A DNA stretch of 64,000 nucleotides, taken from Leucogyrophana mollusca. Lineage: Eukaryota; Basidiomycota; Agaricomycetes; Boletales. A program made the translations under genes and the position numbers. The notes beneath the pieces were generated by a model. The model saw only the letters and a program-made list of their open reading frames with translations, did no database searches and had not been told where the DNA came from. Below, piece by piece: positions 50,465-62,848 of this stretch (positions within the stretch are counted from its first letter, which is position 1; each line of letters begins with the position of its first letter). The DNA is taken from the NCBI GenBank assembly GCA_021014945.1, contig MU266395.1, positions 1-64,000 of the forward strand. The letters run 5' to 3'.

Positions 50465-53400
50465 TCAGTGACGCAGACCAGATAAAGGAAGACGTACAAG
50501 TTCATGTGCGATAGCATCTAGCTCGCTTGTCTCTACTGCGATCCTTTCCTTTTTCTGGGCAATCTGTTCAGTAAGGAACGATTAGCGATCATGTGCGCGA
50601 GTATGATCGACTCGATCCTTAGACGAACTTGGTGGCGCAGCATTTCAATACGCTCGACTGGCGTGGTTTTATCTGGTATGAGACATGTAAACAACGAGTG
50701 ACATGGTGATGGTAAGAAGAGCTAACTGTGCGCCGGTAAAGGGTTCATCCTATAGATAGATAGATATGGTAGATCAATGGACAGCTTACAGCACGGAATG
50801 CTGCAGGACGTACTCATACTCCTGCGCATCACCCGCAGTTTTATACACATTAGATGAGGACGCGGAGTGTAGATCGCGTGATATTGTGTGGGATGAGCAG
50901 GCTGTTGCCGGCTAGATAGTGAATGGTATTTCATGCACAACAAATCGCTCCGCACCTTGGGAATCGTGGCCGGTACATTCATCGTCTTTAGCCATCAAGT
51001 CACCCTTGTCTACAGCTGCTAAAAGGACATCGAACATTCCGGCCGCACGTAGATTGTCAACGCTCGGACAGTCCACCTTTCCGATGCGGTCCCGTAATTC
51101 CGGCAAACGACTTGCTAGCCATACCAGTTCCAAGATGCCCGTATTCTGAATCGTATTATCTTTGTGCGGGCTTTTGGAACCCATGTACGTCATCTGAATC
51201 GCAAGCGCAAAGAGGATAATCGATGCGGACAGGGCGAATGTTAACTTCCCAGTATGCATGGCCTTTATTAGTTGCACAGGTCGCTGGTTCAGTAAGCGGG
51301 TGACACTTACAGGTATCCAATTGATCTGCATGTAGCGATAGCAATCTATCATCTTAGTTGAGTTTCAAGTTGAAGTTGAAGGTGGCTCACGTTCAATCGC
51401 ATCTCTATTACTAATTGGGTAATATCGGCTGAACCAGTTGAACGATCGAATCCACCACCTGCTGTGCCGAGCTGACCAGCTGGAAAGTACAAAGTAAACG
51501 TCATGCACGACGAAAGAACGGTATGTATAGGTGGCGCGACGGCTGACCTGTCCATATAGCTTCTGCAATTATCTGCGATAAAGCACCTTCCATTCGCTCC
51601 ACGGACAACGTATAACTTGGAGTCGTATCCGACTTGTAAAAGGGTTCGCCTGGATGAATCTGAGTAGAATTCATGCCTAATAACTGCATCAGGTAGCTGA
51701 TAGGCGAGCCGTAGGGGATATCAGCGACATGTCTCCGCTCGAGAAATGCAAATGTGACAGCATACATGTTGGACGTAGATGTTGTGTAACCGCATTTTCC
51801 GTTAACTACCCCACTAGCCAAATTAGAGACGCGATTCAATTCAGCGGCACTGCATATGGTCGACGAATCTGTCACTGGTGACTTGGAAAATACGCTCGAA
51901 AACTGTATATCCGACATCCAATTAGCGAGCATCAGCAGTCGAAGGACTGGACCGAGGGGCGTACCGGCGTTCTTTCATCAAACCCAAATAGGGAGGCTGC
52001 AGACACAGACGAGGTAGGCCGCTGAGACGAAAAATGTGCCCCCCCAAATTCAAAGGTCACATTGTTCGAAGAGACGTCCACAATGGCGTTTGTTCTCACA
52101 GTAGATATATTGCAAGACATGACATACGTTGTTAGAGCCGTTTCAGCGCTGTTGTTGACTAAAATCGATGTTTAGTGGTGGCGGACCGACTTTAATCAGT
52201 CGATCAATTACTTGCCGCCAGGGGGAATTCCACCTCTGCCAGGTGGGGGAGGGCCAGCGGGATAATAGGTCCAAGTGAGGGGGATAGCTGCACCATCGAG
52301 CACCGCCGTGTTCTCATCCACAGCGGTGGTAACCAGAAACTGAAGGACGTTCCCACCCTGTCCATTCAGTTGTAGTGCAAGAACTGTTCAATGAACTGCA
52401 GGGCCAACTCACGCTTGAGGTGGTGTAATAAATAACTTGGTCTTTCCCTGTGGCGGAAACAGTCAAAAAAAAAATTAACTATCAGGACTAAGAGAAATGC
52501 GCTTGCATGGCGTAGGGGGAAGAACCATGGCACATTTCTTTCCGCGACATTGGAACCTGAGAAGATTGGGAGAATTGTGGGCATCATAAGCCATATCCAC
52601 CAGCAATGCACAGCTAGTCTTAATGGTAGTCGCATTGACAGTGACGTTGCCAATTCCCGTATTGGCACCCAGAATATCATAGACAGTGGCGTTGAATAGT
52701 CCAGCACTCGTCAGGCCAGCAAGCTGGCCAATAGATGGAACGATCGAAGTGACGGTCGGCCAATCGAATTTGGACATATCGACGGACGGATCCGGCCAAC
52801 CTACGACAGTGGTCACAGACGCTGAAACGGTGCTGTTGAAGTTCTGGAGCTGTAACACGGAAGAGGACGAGATGTGGAGAGTGGTTATGCAAAGAAGGTA
52901 TGTCGTCACGGCGAGTATCTTGAGAGGCGATGTGATAATTTTGGTCTGCTGCCAAAGGCTGTCAAATGCTGCGCCCAAGCCGACCCACGCTCCAGTTGTG
53001 TCGTGAATCGCAGCAACCGACTGGCGTTGAAATAGAGTTCTTGAAAATGAAACGCGCTGAGTGGTGTATATGAGTAGCGCACTGTATAACTAAAGGTGCC
53101 ATCAATATCCGGTCAGATGAGCAACACAAGTAGGCCATGATAACGAACAGTGTAGAACGCTTGCAAGGATACGCTCAAAACTCCTGTCAAAGTGTTGGTA
53201 TTTGGTGTCACGGCCATGACAACACTGTGCTCGAGATGACGAATAGCGACAGCCACAAGACAGAGGTGAAGAGCAATAAGTACACCGTGAAGATAATAAC
53301 AACTTCGGCGCAGAAAACTGGTCGAGAAATTTATCTTGAAGTGATGTAGCACCCTCTGAGATATCGACATCTTATCGTCGCCTGTGTTTTGATAAACGTA

Positions 53401-53520
53401 TCATATTACTGCAGATGATCAACGCACACGACGACACTGACCTTCCTCGATATCAACAAGAGTCACGTCATCCCGCCGACTCGATCGTGACGAAGTCGAG
53501 CGAGAAAGATTAAGGCTCAT
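50465..53520 (-). CDS. Multi-spanning membrane protein of unknown function
   Basis: I do not recognise a named family, but this architecture occurs repeatedly in agaricomycete genomes. From ATG 53520 (MSLNLSRSTSSRSSRRDDVT) a short Ser/Arg-rich exon joins GDDKMSISQRVLHH. Hydrophobic spans follow: YYLHGVLIALHLCLVAVAI, FYTLYSALLIYTTQRVSF and LKILAVTTYLLCITTLHISS. A large, probably extracellular Asn-rich domain has potential N-glycosylation sites (NST, NATTIK, NVTFEFGG). A C-terminal span, TFALSASIILFALAIQMTYM, precedes WLASRLPELRDR and a DNLRAAGMFDVLL motif. Exons downstream of about 50912 form a coiled-coil-like tail (RIEMLRHQ, IAQKKERIAVETSELDAI). They join in frame through a 54-nt intron but are the weakest part: the protein may instead end at 50912 or 50849. 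Confidence 0.65.
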
Positions 53521-54485
53521 ATTTGATGAGGTGGACCTTGGTTGTGGTACAGGACTATGAAGAGTAGAGGGCCAGAGTGCACAATTGAAAGAGTCAACAG
53601 CCACAGCATGAAGATCCACACGGTGATGATCGCAGTTCAACCGGACCAAGATGCCATCAGAAGTGCTTTGGACGACCGCACCGCATACGATCCTAATTCC
53701 GTGTCGTCGTTATACATTGCGTTCACCGGGGACAATGACTATCTGGTGATTGCTGAATGTAAATGAGTATACATAACTTGTAAAAAGGGACCCACTTCAG
53801 TCAAATTGCGCCGGTCCCTCGAAAAATCGTAGTACCATGCGCACATACAACAGCCACGACGCTCACGGATGCAGTGCTCGACAAGACGGGGAAAGCCCAA
53901 GTCCGCAGTTGAGAGAATGCTGTCAACATGGGAAGCATCACTCCGGATATCGCTGGTCCAGTCATGATCTGCACAGCACGATGTAAAGAAGTTGAAGCCA
54001 GAGGCGCATGTCGTCATGGCAATCTGTCGCACTCACTCGGATGGATGTAAAGTTAGAGATGGGGACAAGTAAAGATCGTAACGTGTGACTGTCGCTCACC
54101 AGTAATAGGACTCCACAAGACTGTATTTCGATTGTCGTGTATTCTATAAGGACAGCTTATACTGGAGACGACGTATTCAGGCCGGCTCAGCTCGCTTTAC
54201 ATGATCGTTGGTCATTCAAACTCCGCGATCGTGTCCACAACCTGAAGTCCTGAACCAATTGGGAGCAGCCTTCAACAAGCTGGGACGACCTGCCCTTTTG
54301 TCGAGCTTTCCCAAGCTACAGCTATGCACAAGCTGCTGCTTCTTTCATTGTCCGCCTGCGGGAGACTAAATTAGACTAGGGATTGGTCCAGCTCTGCCTA
54401 GCGACACGGTGTTTGCACAACCTTAAAGGATCAACCGCCTCCACGAACTACATCACCAACCATACGGAATTCGCTGGAGTCAAGT
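53521..54485. other. Intergenic spacer
   Basis: This is about 1 kb with no convincing gene. Short minus-strand frames near 53739-54032 are Cys-rich, but they show no family match or splice continuity. The stretch probably holds the promoter of the membrane-protein gene and the 3' UTR of OMA1. Confidence 0.45.
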
Positions 54486-56137
54486 CTAAGACCACCGAGC
54501 TGCACCGAGGAAGCGGTCCAGCGCGCTTTGCATTCCCGCACACTGTGGACTAGCAGCTTGGATCGAATAGGCCTCTGGTATAAGAGACTCGAGGTGCTGT
54601 TACAAGCAATCTGGCATCAGAGGTGCAAGGTAGACCGCGGTCAAAGCGTCAGCGGACCTTGATTCGTCGTTCGGAGCCCGGGTGAGTGCGCAGGAATTCA
54701 AGGCCGGAACTTCCCTTTTCGTGTTGAGCTAGACGCGTATGCATCCTTTCGCCGGGGATAAGTCGGATGAGCCTGGGGTCGACAGTGCTGATGCTTACTC
54801 TATGGCTGCTTGAGGGTCGTAACATGCCTTCGCGCTCAATCGTATACCAATCGTGTCGGCTAGCAAGGAAGGCAGTCAGCTCGCTGCCCAACAGTCCACG
54901 GACACTGGGCTAATGGAGCTACCTTCCATTTCTTGGGTGCGTGAGTTTGGAAGCTCGAGTAGGAGTGTGTTGATTAGATTCGAAAGCCCCAAGTCCAATC
55001 CAAAGGATTGTAAAACGAACGCCATCACAAGGAGCACTTTAGATGAGGAGTAGCGTTCAGATGCGTGCCGAGCAACTGAAAAGAGACAGTATGGCGTAAG
55101 GGTAAGGGCCGGGATGCCTTTTCATAGCCTTACCGACATGTCCAATTTCTGGTGGGTGGCAAGGGCTTCCTGTCAATGAAAGACAATAAAACAGCAGGAT
55201 GGACGCACCGTGCCCGAGAACAGCGGCCAATCCCTGCTCATCCTTGCAGATTGGCAAGATGCCAGTAAATACGATGATATTACCTGTGAAACATTGCAGT
55301 GAGATGTGGACTGGTGCAATTGTGTTTGTATCCCACCCACCAAAGGTTGCCATAGCGTTCACGATTTTAGGGTCGTTCACCACGAGTAGATTCCACTCCT
55401 TTCCTCCACTTTCTGGTACGTTGTTGGCTTCCACGGAGTCGCTAGGCGTTGAAAACGGATCTTCGCCCCAGAAAACATCCTCAATGCCCCTCCGAGGTCG
55501 AGAAGGTTCGCTGGAACGAAGGGAGCCGAGGTTGGAGGATTCAAGGATACCAGTGACGACCCGCCGAACGTGCCGTGTTATCGGGTGGTTCGCAGGAAGG
55601 ATCTTACCGTCAAATTCGGCGAGAAGCTCTGCATACGCTGTTTCTGCGAGCTAGGAAAGACGAAGATGGGTTGAGAATACCTTAAGTATCAGCCTTCTCT
55701 CCACTAGTTACCTTCTTCTCGTATTTGGGGCTGATGTCCATGAATCTCCATCTCCCTGTTTCCGGTACTTGTTCCAAGCTGGACCACAAGCAATGTGGAC
55801 ACTCAGCAGGAACCTCTGAGCGGCTGCGAGACGAGACTCACTGGACTAGATAGTATGCCAACCCTCCCGCCGAAACCACTGCAACGACCTTCATCCGCGC
55901 GTCCCATTTGTTCCCAAAAGGTGTTTGCGACTCGGTTGAAAAACGAGTGTATTGAGCTTGTCTGGGAGTACATGTCGAGAGATGACGGCGATGATGTAGC
56001 GCTTGGACTCGTTCACCCGGAGGCGGCAACGGCAAATGCTTTAGAAAGCAAGCTCGGGCTCCCGCAGAGTTTTGCACAGGCAGCCGCGGCTTCAGACTCA
56101 CAGGCGTTGCCTTGATCCCAAGACGCAGAGAAAACAT
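54486..56137 (-). CDS. OMA1: Mitochondrial metalloprotease OMA1 (family M48)
   Basis: This is a zinc metalloprotease of the inner mitochondrial membrane that cleaves substrates on membrane stress. ATG 56137 opens an Arg-rich, mitochondrial-targeting-like N-terminus, with a likely membrane span near MKVVAVVSAGGLAYYLVH. I assembled about eight exons by splicing: RWRFMDISPKYEKK, RRGIEDVFWGEDPF, WNLLVVNDPKIVNAMATFGG and NIIVFTGILPICKDEQGLAA. The core LGHEIGHVVARHASER, which contains HEIGH, is created across two introns (60 and about 60 nt). Next come QSFGLDLGLSNLINTLLLE, RTQEMEADTIGIRLSAKACY (with the third zinc ligand Glu) and LEFLRTHPGSERRIK. The C-terminus ends at 54486. The raw frame reads GHG because the first of these introns interrupts the HEXXH motif. 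No lesion was seen. Confidence 0.9.
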
Positions 56138-57650
56138 GTAGACAGTTCGGAAAAGACTGGAGTACTGTAGCTACAATATGTACGGCTGATAGTAATACAA
56201 GTCATCACAAACAGCACCTCCACACAATTATGTGGTCACTGCACAGCTTTGCAACCATGTTTGAAGGCCTTCATCACCTAAAGCGACTGGCGGTGGGCTA
56301 TCTGGTACATTATGCATACTCACTCTCTCTTCTCGTCCGACTTCGGGTCGACGTCGACAACACGAATAGTACACTATTGTGGATCCTCTTTCTTTCTCTA
56401 GATATCTGGGCACACCAATTTTACCCGGTTGTCGATACGTTACTCCGGGTCCTGCTCGTGTATGGAGGTCTAACTCTGTGGATCAGAGATCCTGCAGGAT
56501 GTAGTTGAGGAGCCCTTCCCCTGCCACTTGAGGGAGACCTCTCTTTCCGGCCTCCCGCTTTCCCGTTCTCACTATGTACCTCGAACTCTTTCACCTATCG
56601 CCTCGCCTGGCCCACTGGTTCACCCCCCGCCACCGATGTGCACAACCTCTTCACGTCCCTGTCTTGTTGTCTCGATCCAGGCCACTCAGGCTGTGATGCA
56701 TTCCAAGTATATAGGCCTCTCCGAGTGCAAATTCTCATAGTCGAGGAGGCTTCGCTAGGGACTTCCGACTGCGCCGATGATGAATTATTCTGTATGCTCA
56801 TCCGAATTTGAAGCGAGGTCAATTAGAGCTCAGGCCATTGCCTCCCGTTGTTGAACAGTGAATCCAGACTGCACTTTCTAGCAACCATCATGATGTATTC
56901 AAAGGTATCATCGTATTATAACTCGGGTTCTTCGGTGGCCTTGGTTCTTGTTCGAAATACAGCAGCACCACGGCACACCTTACCCTGATGATCACGATGG
57001 GCGCCTGTCCGAGCCTGCGAGAGTTATTCAAGGCTTACACGCATTTCCGGCCCCCTTCGAGATGTCCAAGAGATGGAACGACGTCTTCCTAGTTCTCCCT
57101 CCGAGAATCCGGCCTGCCCACAGGAGGCTAGGTATCCATTTGTCTAGGTAACACTAACAAGTGCAACTGTGTTGGAAGCTTCTCATATCGACACCATCGT
57201 ATTTTTGGTTTTCAATTTCATCCAGTTGCCAGTTCCTGACGCGTCCGCGCCCACATCAGCACACATAGTATCAATACTTTGGGACTGTGTGCAGATGTGA
57301 TGGTGGTGGTTCTTCCCATTGCCAAAATCATCTACAATCCTGTAGCCTGCGAAAACTCCTGAAGCTCAGCTCAGTTACGCAACGTTGGGGGAAGCAGAAA
57401 GTACAATCGATGCCCAATCCCGGCAGAGCAGGGCGTGTCAGGTAAGAGTCCTTCATTTGATCCACCTCGTCTGAAATCTGATGGTTTCTTGCGTATCCTT
57501 GGCGGTGCTACACGGGGTCCATCAGTGCTAATGTTGTGTGTGGGTGAACGCTCTCGTTTCAACTGATCTTCAAAATGCTATAAAGCATGTCCCTTGACTG
57601 GAGGAGTCTTATTCCCAACTCCCCAACTTCTCAGCTAATTAGGAACAGCA
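56138..57650. other. Divergent intergenic region before protease C
   Basis: This 1.5 kb region lies between the starts of OMA1 (minus) and protease C (plus). A hydrophobic frame at 56230-56508 on the plus strand lacks family resemblance and was not accepted as a gene. The protease C TATA box is near its right end. Confidence 0.45.
57579..57585 (+). promoter_or_regulatory. TATA box of aspartic protease C
   Basis: TATAAAG lies about 70 nt upstream of the ATG at 57651, at a distance similar to the TATA boxes of proteases A and D. Confidence 0.65.
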
Positions 57651-59192
57651 ATGCGTCTCTCTTTAAGTTCATTCGCTATCATTTTACCAGTGCTGGCCAC
57701 TGCTCATCCTCGCCCTCGCGGTGCTACTAGTATTGCCCTTAGGAAACGGTTCAGCCTCCAAAATGCCGATGGTACAGTTAACTTTAGTGCACTCCGCGCG
57801 CACAAGGCTAGTACACACAGGTAAGTCGCCTCGCAAATACACCAGCCACAATTTGGACACTAACACAAAGCACGCAATAGAAAGGCGAAACGATTCAGCC
57901 CCTGGCTTTATGTGATGGCAGAGACTCAGAGCACGAATGGTTCAGAGCTACTTACCGATGAAAGCGACCAACTCTGGCACGGCAACATCTCCATAGGAAC
58001 ACCGCCTTCGACTTTTACTGGTCTGTCTTTTTGCCTTTTGGTCATAGGGTCTTCACCCTCAGATTTTTGTTTGTAGTCGATTTCGACACTGGAAGCAGCG
58101 ATCTATTTATCGCTGGGCCTAACTGTGATTCAACATGCAGTGGAGAGAAGTTTTTCGACCCGAACATGAGTTCGACGGCGCGAAATTTGAGTAGGCCGTT
58201 TTTCGAGTCGTACGGCTCAGGCAACGTATCGGGAGCATTGTACACCGACGTTGTCACCGTCGCGGGCTATACAGTCAGCGAAACCCCGTACTTTCTGTTC
58301 GCAAGCTCAGCTTACCCCAGGCCAATAGGTGACGAACCAAACTCTGGCTGTTGCTAATGAATTTGCGCAGCCTTCGAACTCGTCGGAACCGCCATTTCCC
58401 AATGGCCTCATGGGCCTCGCATTCCCTAGTCTCTCGACAACCAATTCTACGCCGGTCTTTTTCAGTATGGTTGCCCAGAAGGTCGTTCCCGAGCCAGTTT
58501 TTTCCGTCAAGCTCGCAGAAAACGGTTCTGAGCTTTTACTCGGAGGCATCAACACGGCTCTCTACACAGGCAATATCACGTATACGCCTGTCATTGATGC
58601 GGTACGTTTCGACTCTGATACAAACTCTGGGAATATACGTCATAACCGTGACCTGTGGATATAGACTACAGTGGGATATTGGCTCGTTGTCGTGGATGGC
58701 GTTAGCGCAAATGGCGAGCAGGTCCTCCACTCTTTGTCTGGAGTCGTCGACACCGGCACGTCATTCATCGTTGGGGATGTAGCCACTGTTGCTCTCTTCT
58801 ATGACACCCTAAACGGAACGCAGATCGGTTACGGCGATTACACTTGTGAGTGGAGTTGCGAGGGTCTGAGAGGTTTGTGGGCGCTGACACTGTTGGCTTG
58901 CTTAGTGCCTTGTGATAGGTTCCCCACCATCAGCATCGAGGTCGGAGGAAGGCCTTTCGAACTGTCCGCAGACACGATCAACCTGGGGCCCATAACCCCA
59001 GGGTCCGATCAGTGCTTATGTGGTATTGTTGGCAGCGAACAGCAGCAATATGGTGAGGACGGTACATATATGGAGTAAGGCCTTGCTGACTTTGCCGCAG
59101 GTCAATGGATTCTTGGTGATATCTTCCTCCAAAATACCTATACTATTTTCGATGTGGGGAACTATCAGGTTGGCCTTGCCGATCTTGCATAA
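57651..59192 (+). CDS. Secreted pepsin-like aspartic protease C (family A1)
   Basis: ATG 57651 begins a signal peptide (MRLSLSSFAIILPVLATAHP) and a short basic propeptide. About seven exons carry [31 protein letters not shown] (DTG at 58085-58093), [39 protein letters not shown] and SGVVDTGTSFIVGD (DTG at 58749-58757). These continue into [19 protein letters not shown] and the end GLADLA at 59192. The protein is more diverged from A and B than these are from one another. Both catalytic aspartates and the two-lobe core are intact, so an active secreted acid protease is predicted. The substrate is unknown. A degenerate copy of the C-lobe exons lies about 650 bp downstream. Confidence 0.9.
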
Positions 59193-59849
59193 GGTGTTTC
59201 AGTAATTTGTAGACCGAGGTCGGGACAGTTTTCCGGAAGGAATTATTTTTTTTGGCGTTGTTATGCTTACTTTACTCTGGACCCTACGGTGCAGTATGTA
59301 CTTGAGGCATAGACCTACTTACTACTGTAATCCCATTCAATTTTGCGCATTTTCGTGCAGAGCGGGCAGCAGAATGTTGGATGAGAGCCAGGCCCACGTG
59401 GTCGAGCCAGGGCCACGGAAGCAGTAGTGCTGTACGCGTCACGAAGGACCGATGTTCCTCGGTTGAGTCCAACCCTTGCAAGGCGTTTAATTCGCAGACT
59501 CCCAGACCCAGCCCCCAGGTGAACGGAGGCGCCGGGTGATACAACAATGTTACACGTCTGATTTCCTTGGGCTCAAGATAGGAAGTCAGTCCCAGAGCAG
59601 AGTGGCCCAGCATACCACACAACAAGCATACACCCCGTGAAACAACGATGGATCACTCGGTCAATACGGCTCGCGGGTGCTGACTACGGCAGGCCTCTGA
59701 GCTACTCCTGGGGTCGCTGAACGCAGCGTAAGTCTAGTCTGGATGGGATCCCACTCAGGATAGGTGATCAAGAGGAGTATAAGGAGGTGCGTCTAATGCT
59801 ATGCACTCATATGATTGGTCTCGCTCATAACCCTCTCGCGGTGGGCTTC

Positions 59850-60212
59850 ATATGTTGATATCTACGGGATTTGCGCCAATCAACAGCACCTTGTCGCATC
59901 GCCAATATGTCAGAGCTCGTCGAGACAGGAAGCACACTTTTGTGTGGTGACGCGGCCATTATAGCCTCGTTCTACGACGCCCTCCATGGTATAAACATGG
60001 GATTGGAATATGTATACACATGTATGCTGCTTTCGTTCACCACCGGGACAATTATTGCTAATGCTGGCGCCCCGCTTAGTTCCTTGTGGCACTTTATGCT
60101 CCCAGCGTCAGAACCCAACCGATGGAAGGTTCTTCAGCCTTTTTCCCGAGACCTTCAACATTGGTCGATGGAACAACACGCCTACGGACTGGGTGGCGGG
60201 CGTCGAATGGTG
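59850..60212 (+). pseudogene. Truncated aspartic protease relic (C-lobe only)
   Basis: Only C-lobe exon remains are visible. A degenerate VDIYGICANQQHLVASPI corresponds to the Asp-Gly-x-Ser-Ala-Asn-Gly-Gln-Gln strand of the intact copies. A frameshift near 59915 moves to ELVETGSTLLCGDAAIIAS and FYDALHGI, where the catalytic DTG has become ETG. After a possible intron, VPCGTLCSQRQ and FFSLFPETFNIGR match [10 protein letters not shown] and [13 protein letters not shown] stop follows at about 60212. The signal peptide, propeptide, N-lobe and last WILGD exon are missing, so this is not expected to make an enzyme. Confidence 0.75.
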
Positions 60213-61012
60213 ATTCCGATGGTAACTCTCAGCACCGCGAACGCACCCCTGTCAATTGATTGCTTGCCACGGCCCAGGTCTCTAGTTTTCAGCGACAAAT
60301 CTCCTGAGGAACGTCTAACAATTTTGACTGCCGGGAAAAAGAGGCCATCTTGGGGACTTTCCTCTGTTATTCATTTTCTGTCCCGCAAACTGGAAACAGC
60401 AGTCGCCGCTTGTGTAAGGGACCACTTGCTTGGAGCGAACTTCATTGTCATTGTCCTTCACGCGTCACGGTGTAACTAGGTGCCCAAATTCACGTGGGCG
60501 GCGTATTTCAGCGCCGACCTCTCACAAAGGAACCTCGTGCCATCAAACGAAGGGTTGCTTGTGATGACGGGTGGGCGCAAAATCTCCTTGAAAGCTGTGC
60601 TGATAGGCTCACTTCAATTTCTGCACAGCCAGTGATGCCGAAGCCAAGGGTGTCGAAAACTCCGTGGGTTTTTTTTTGGGAGACTCTGCAGCGCCGAACA
60701 ATAATTCAATTTCGATTGGTCTATCCTGCGTTTCAATTGGTATGCTGGCCATGTGCAACAGACTTAGGCTGAGGTGACATCATTTGTCCCTCGTCAACTC
60801 TGCTGTACTAACCACTGGCCATAAAAGCAGCCGACTGGCTTCGTGCTTGAATGGCTGATATAACGCTTTTGGTCTCATGGTTCTCGGTGCTTCTAGGTAC
60901 GATGAAACACAGCGCCCATAATCACTGCTTCGTTGAGAGGCTGTACATCCACATCCATACCCTGGCATGTGCTCTCCCATCTGATGTTTGAGAACGAGAC
61001 ATCATGATACTT

Positions 61013-61019
61013 TATAAAG
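61013..61019 (+). promoter_or_regulatory. TATA box of aspartic protease D
   Basis: TATAAAG lies about 95 nt upstream of the ATG at 61109. A pyrimidine-rich leader follows. Confidence 0.6.
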
Positions 61020-61108
61020 CCGGCATTCCTCTCGTTGAATTTCTACAATTCTCTACTACGTTCCTTCCAGTTTAATACTTCTTTCTTTTTTCGATTCCTT
61101 TTTTTGTC

Positions 61109-62661
61109 ATGTTTTTCACGGCTGGAGCCTCTCTTATTGTTTTACCAGCGCTGGTCGCTGCACTCCCTCATCCTCCAAGTTTCATCACTATTCCTCTCGG
61201 CCAGCGACCTCGTGTTCAGCGTGGTAGTGGTATCGCTGATGTTACCGCGTTCCAAGCAAGCATAGCCAGGACGGCAGCGTGCGTACCATTCTTTACGTAG
61301 AGTCCAAGTCATAGCTGATGCTCATCTTATGGGAACACAGAAAGGTAGAACGCAACTTCGCAATTTACGAGAAGAACACGGGCCGCTCCTTGGCTGGCCC
61401 TCGGTCTCTCAGAAAGCGTGCTCAAGGCTCAGATCCTCTAATCGACTTTATGGATACTTACTGGTACGGCAACATCACCGTCGGTACCCCACCTGTTACG
61501 TTCACCAGTTCGTGCCGTTTTCGTACCTACTATTCGCTCGCTGATGTCCGCCTCTTGGTAGTGGACTTTGACACTGGAAGCAGTGACCTGTTTTTGCCCG
61601 GTCCCGACTGTGGAGAACTTTGCAGTCCATTCACCGTTTACTACCCGAATGCGAGTTCAACGTCGAAATTGCTGGGTCAATCCGTGGGCCTGATCTATGG
61701 CGACCAATCGTCGGTAATTGGCACGACGTACAGCGACACTGTGTCCATTGGTGGCTACACGGTTTGTTCACATGCTTTCTCAAGGCTAAAATTGATACTT
61801 ATCTGGGGTGCATTCTAGGCTAAAAACCAAACCATCGTTGCCGCGCAGCAGTACTCTGCAGGATTCGAAGCCCCCACAAGGGTATCCGATGGTTTGATGG
61901 GAATGGCCTTCGGATCTCTTGGACAGTCGACGCATAGTCCGCTTTTCCAAACCCTTGTCTCTCAAGGCGCCGTTCCAGAGCCGGTTTTTGCGTTTAAACT
62001 AGCCCACAGTGGGTCTGAGCTTCGCATTGGTGGCGTCAATAGCGCCTTGTACAAAGGCGCGTTCACTTACACGAATGTCACGGAGCCAGTAAGTCTATCT
62101 GTTTTCAGGAATACAAGTGACGTAACCGACTTTTCTAGGCATTTTGGCAAATCGCTGTGGATGGAGTGAGTGCAAACGGAACCCAGGTTCTCAGCAATGT
62201 GTCTGCAGTCGTTGACTCCGGGTCGACAACTATCTCGGGAGACGCTGCCAGCGTTGAGAAGCTTTACGCTGCGGCCGGTGGTATCAGCATAGGGAACGGC
62301 ACGTACGCTTGTGAGTTGGCAGGGAGCACTTACTTCGCCATATTTTGACATGTTTCTTAGATCCTTGTGACTCTCCACCTAATGTCACTTTCCAAATTGG
62401 CGGGAAATCCATTGCCATTGCCCCAGAGTGGATCAATGGTGGCTTCCTTACCGATGGCGATAATGGGGAGGCTTTGTGCCTTGGTACGATTAGTGGAAGT
62501 GGACCCAGTGGTAACCGAATCCCTTTATTCTGGAAGCCAAATTGCTTATCACTCCGTTTTGGGCAGAGTCTTTCTGGATTCTTGGGGATGTTTTCATGCG
62601 AAACGTCTACACGGTTTTCGACGTTGGCAACACCAGGATTGGGTTCGCTGATCTGGCTTAA
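61109..62661 (+). CDS. Secreted pepsin-like aspartic protease D (family A1)
   Basis: ATG 61109 opens MFFTAGASLIVLPALVAALP, a signal peptide. A propeptide with basic and Arg-rich stretches follows (VERNFAIYEKNTGRS). Landmarks are [31 protein letters not shown] (DTG at 61570-61578), FEAPTRVSDGLMGMAFGSL, SELRIGGVNSALYKG and AVVDSGSTTISGD (DSG at 62214-62222). It ends WILGDVFMRNVYTVFDVGN and GFADLA at 62661. The second catalytic motif is DSG rather than DTG, which is compatible with activity in family A1. This is the most diverged of the four intact copies, and no lesion was seen. It lies just upstream of the HAD phosphatase gene on the same strand. Confidence 0.9.
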
Positions 62662-62848
62662 GTGACATCATGGTACACGAAATCTAGTAGTAGCCCGGGT
62701 TGAAGGACAACGAGATATCCATAAGACGTTTATATATACTCATCGAGTACACCCTATTAATACTGGAGGTCATGAATTTAGTGCTTAAGACCAGGCACGC
62801 TGCCTTGATTGAGCTTGCTTGACACCATATAATTTCTACTTTCAATCG

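Larger units (their letters stand above)
59193..61108. other. Intergenic region with a broken protease copy
   Basis: This 1.9 kb contains the aspartic protease relic (listed separately), no N-terminal protease exons, and the TATA box of protease D near 61013. No other gene was recognised. Confidence 0.5.

Noticed and set aside
55130..55210. Loss of the HEXXH motif in OMA1 (raw frame reads GHG)
   Set aside because: Using the acceptor at CCACCAG restores HEIGH with the correct phase, so the lesion was only apparent.
56230..56508. Hydrophobic 92-residue frame as a small membrane protein
   Set aside because: It has no splice or family support and lies in a divergent promoter region.
59871..60479. 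Open frame of 202 residues as an independent gene
   Set aside because: Its first part is a protease C-lobe remnant with ETG, and the rest is read-through across an intron-like stretch and beyond.
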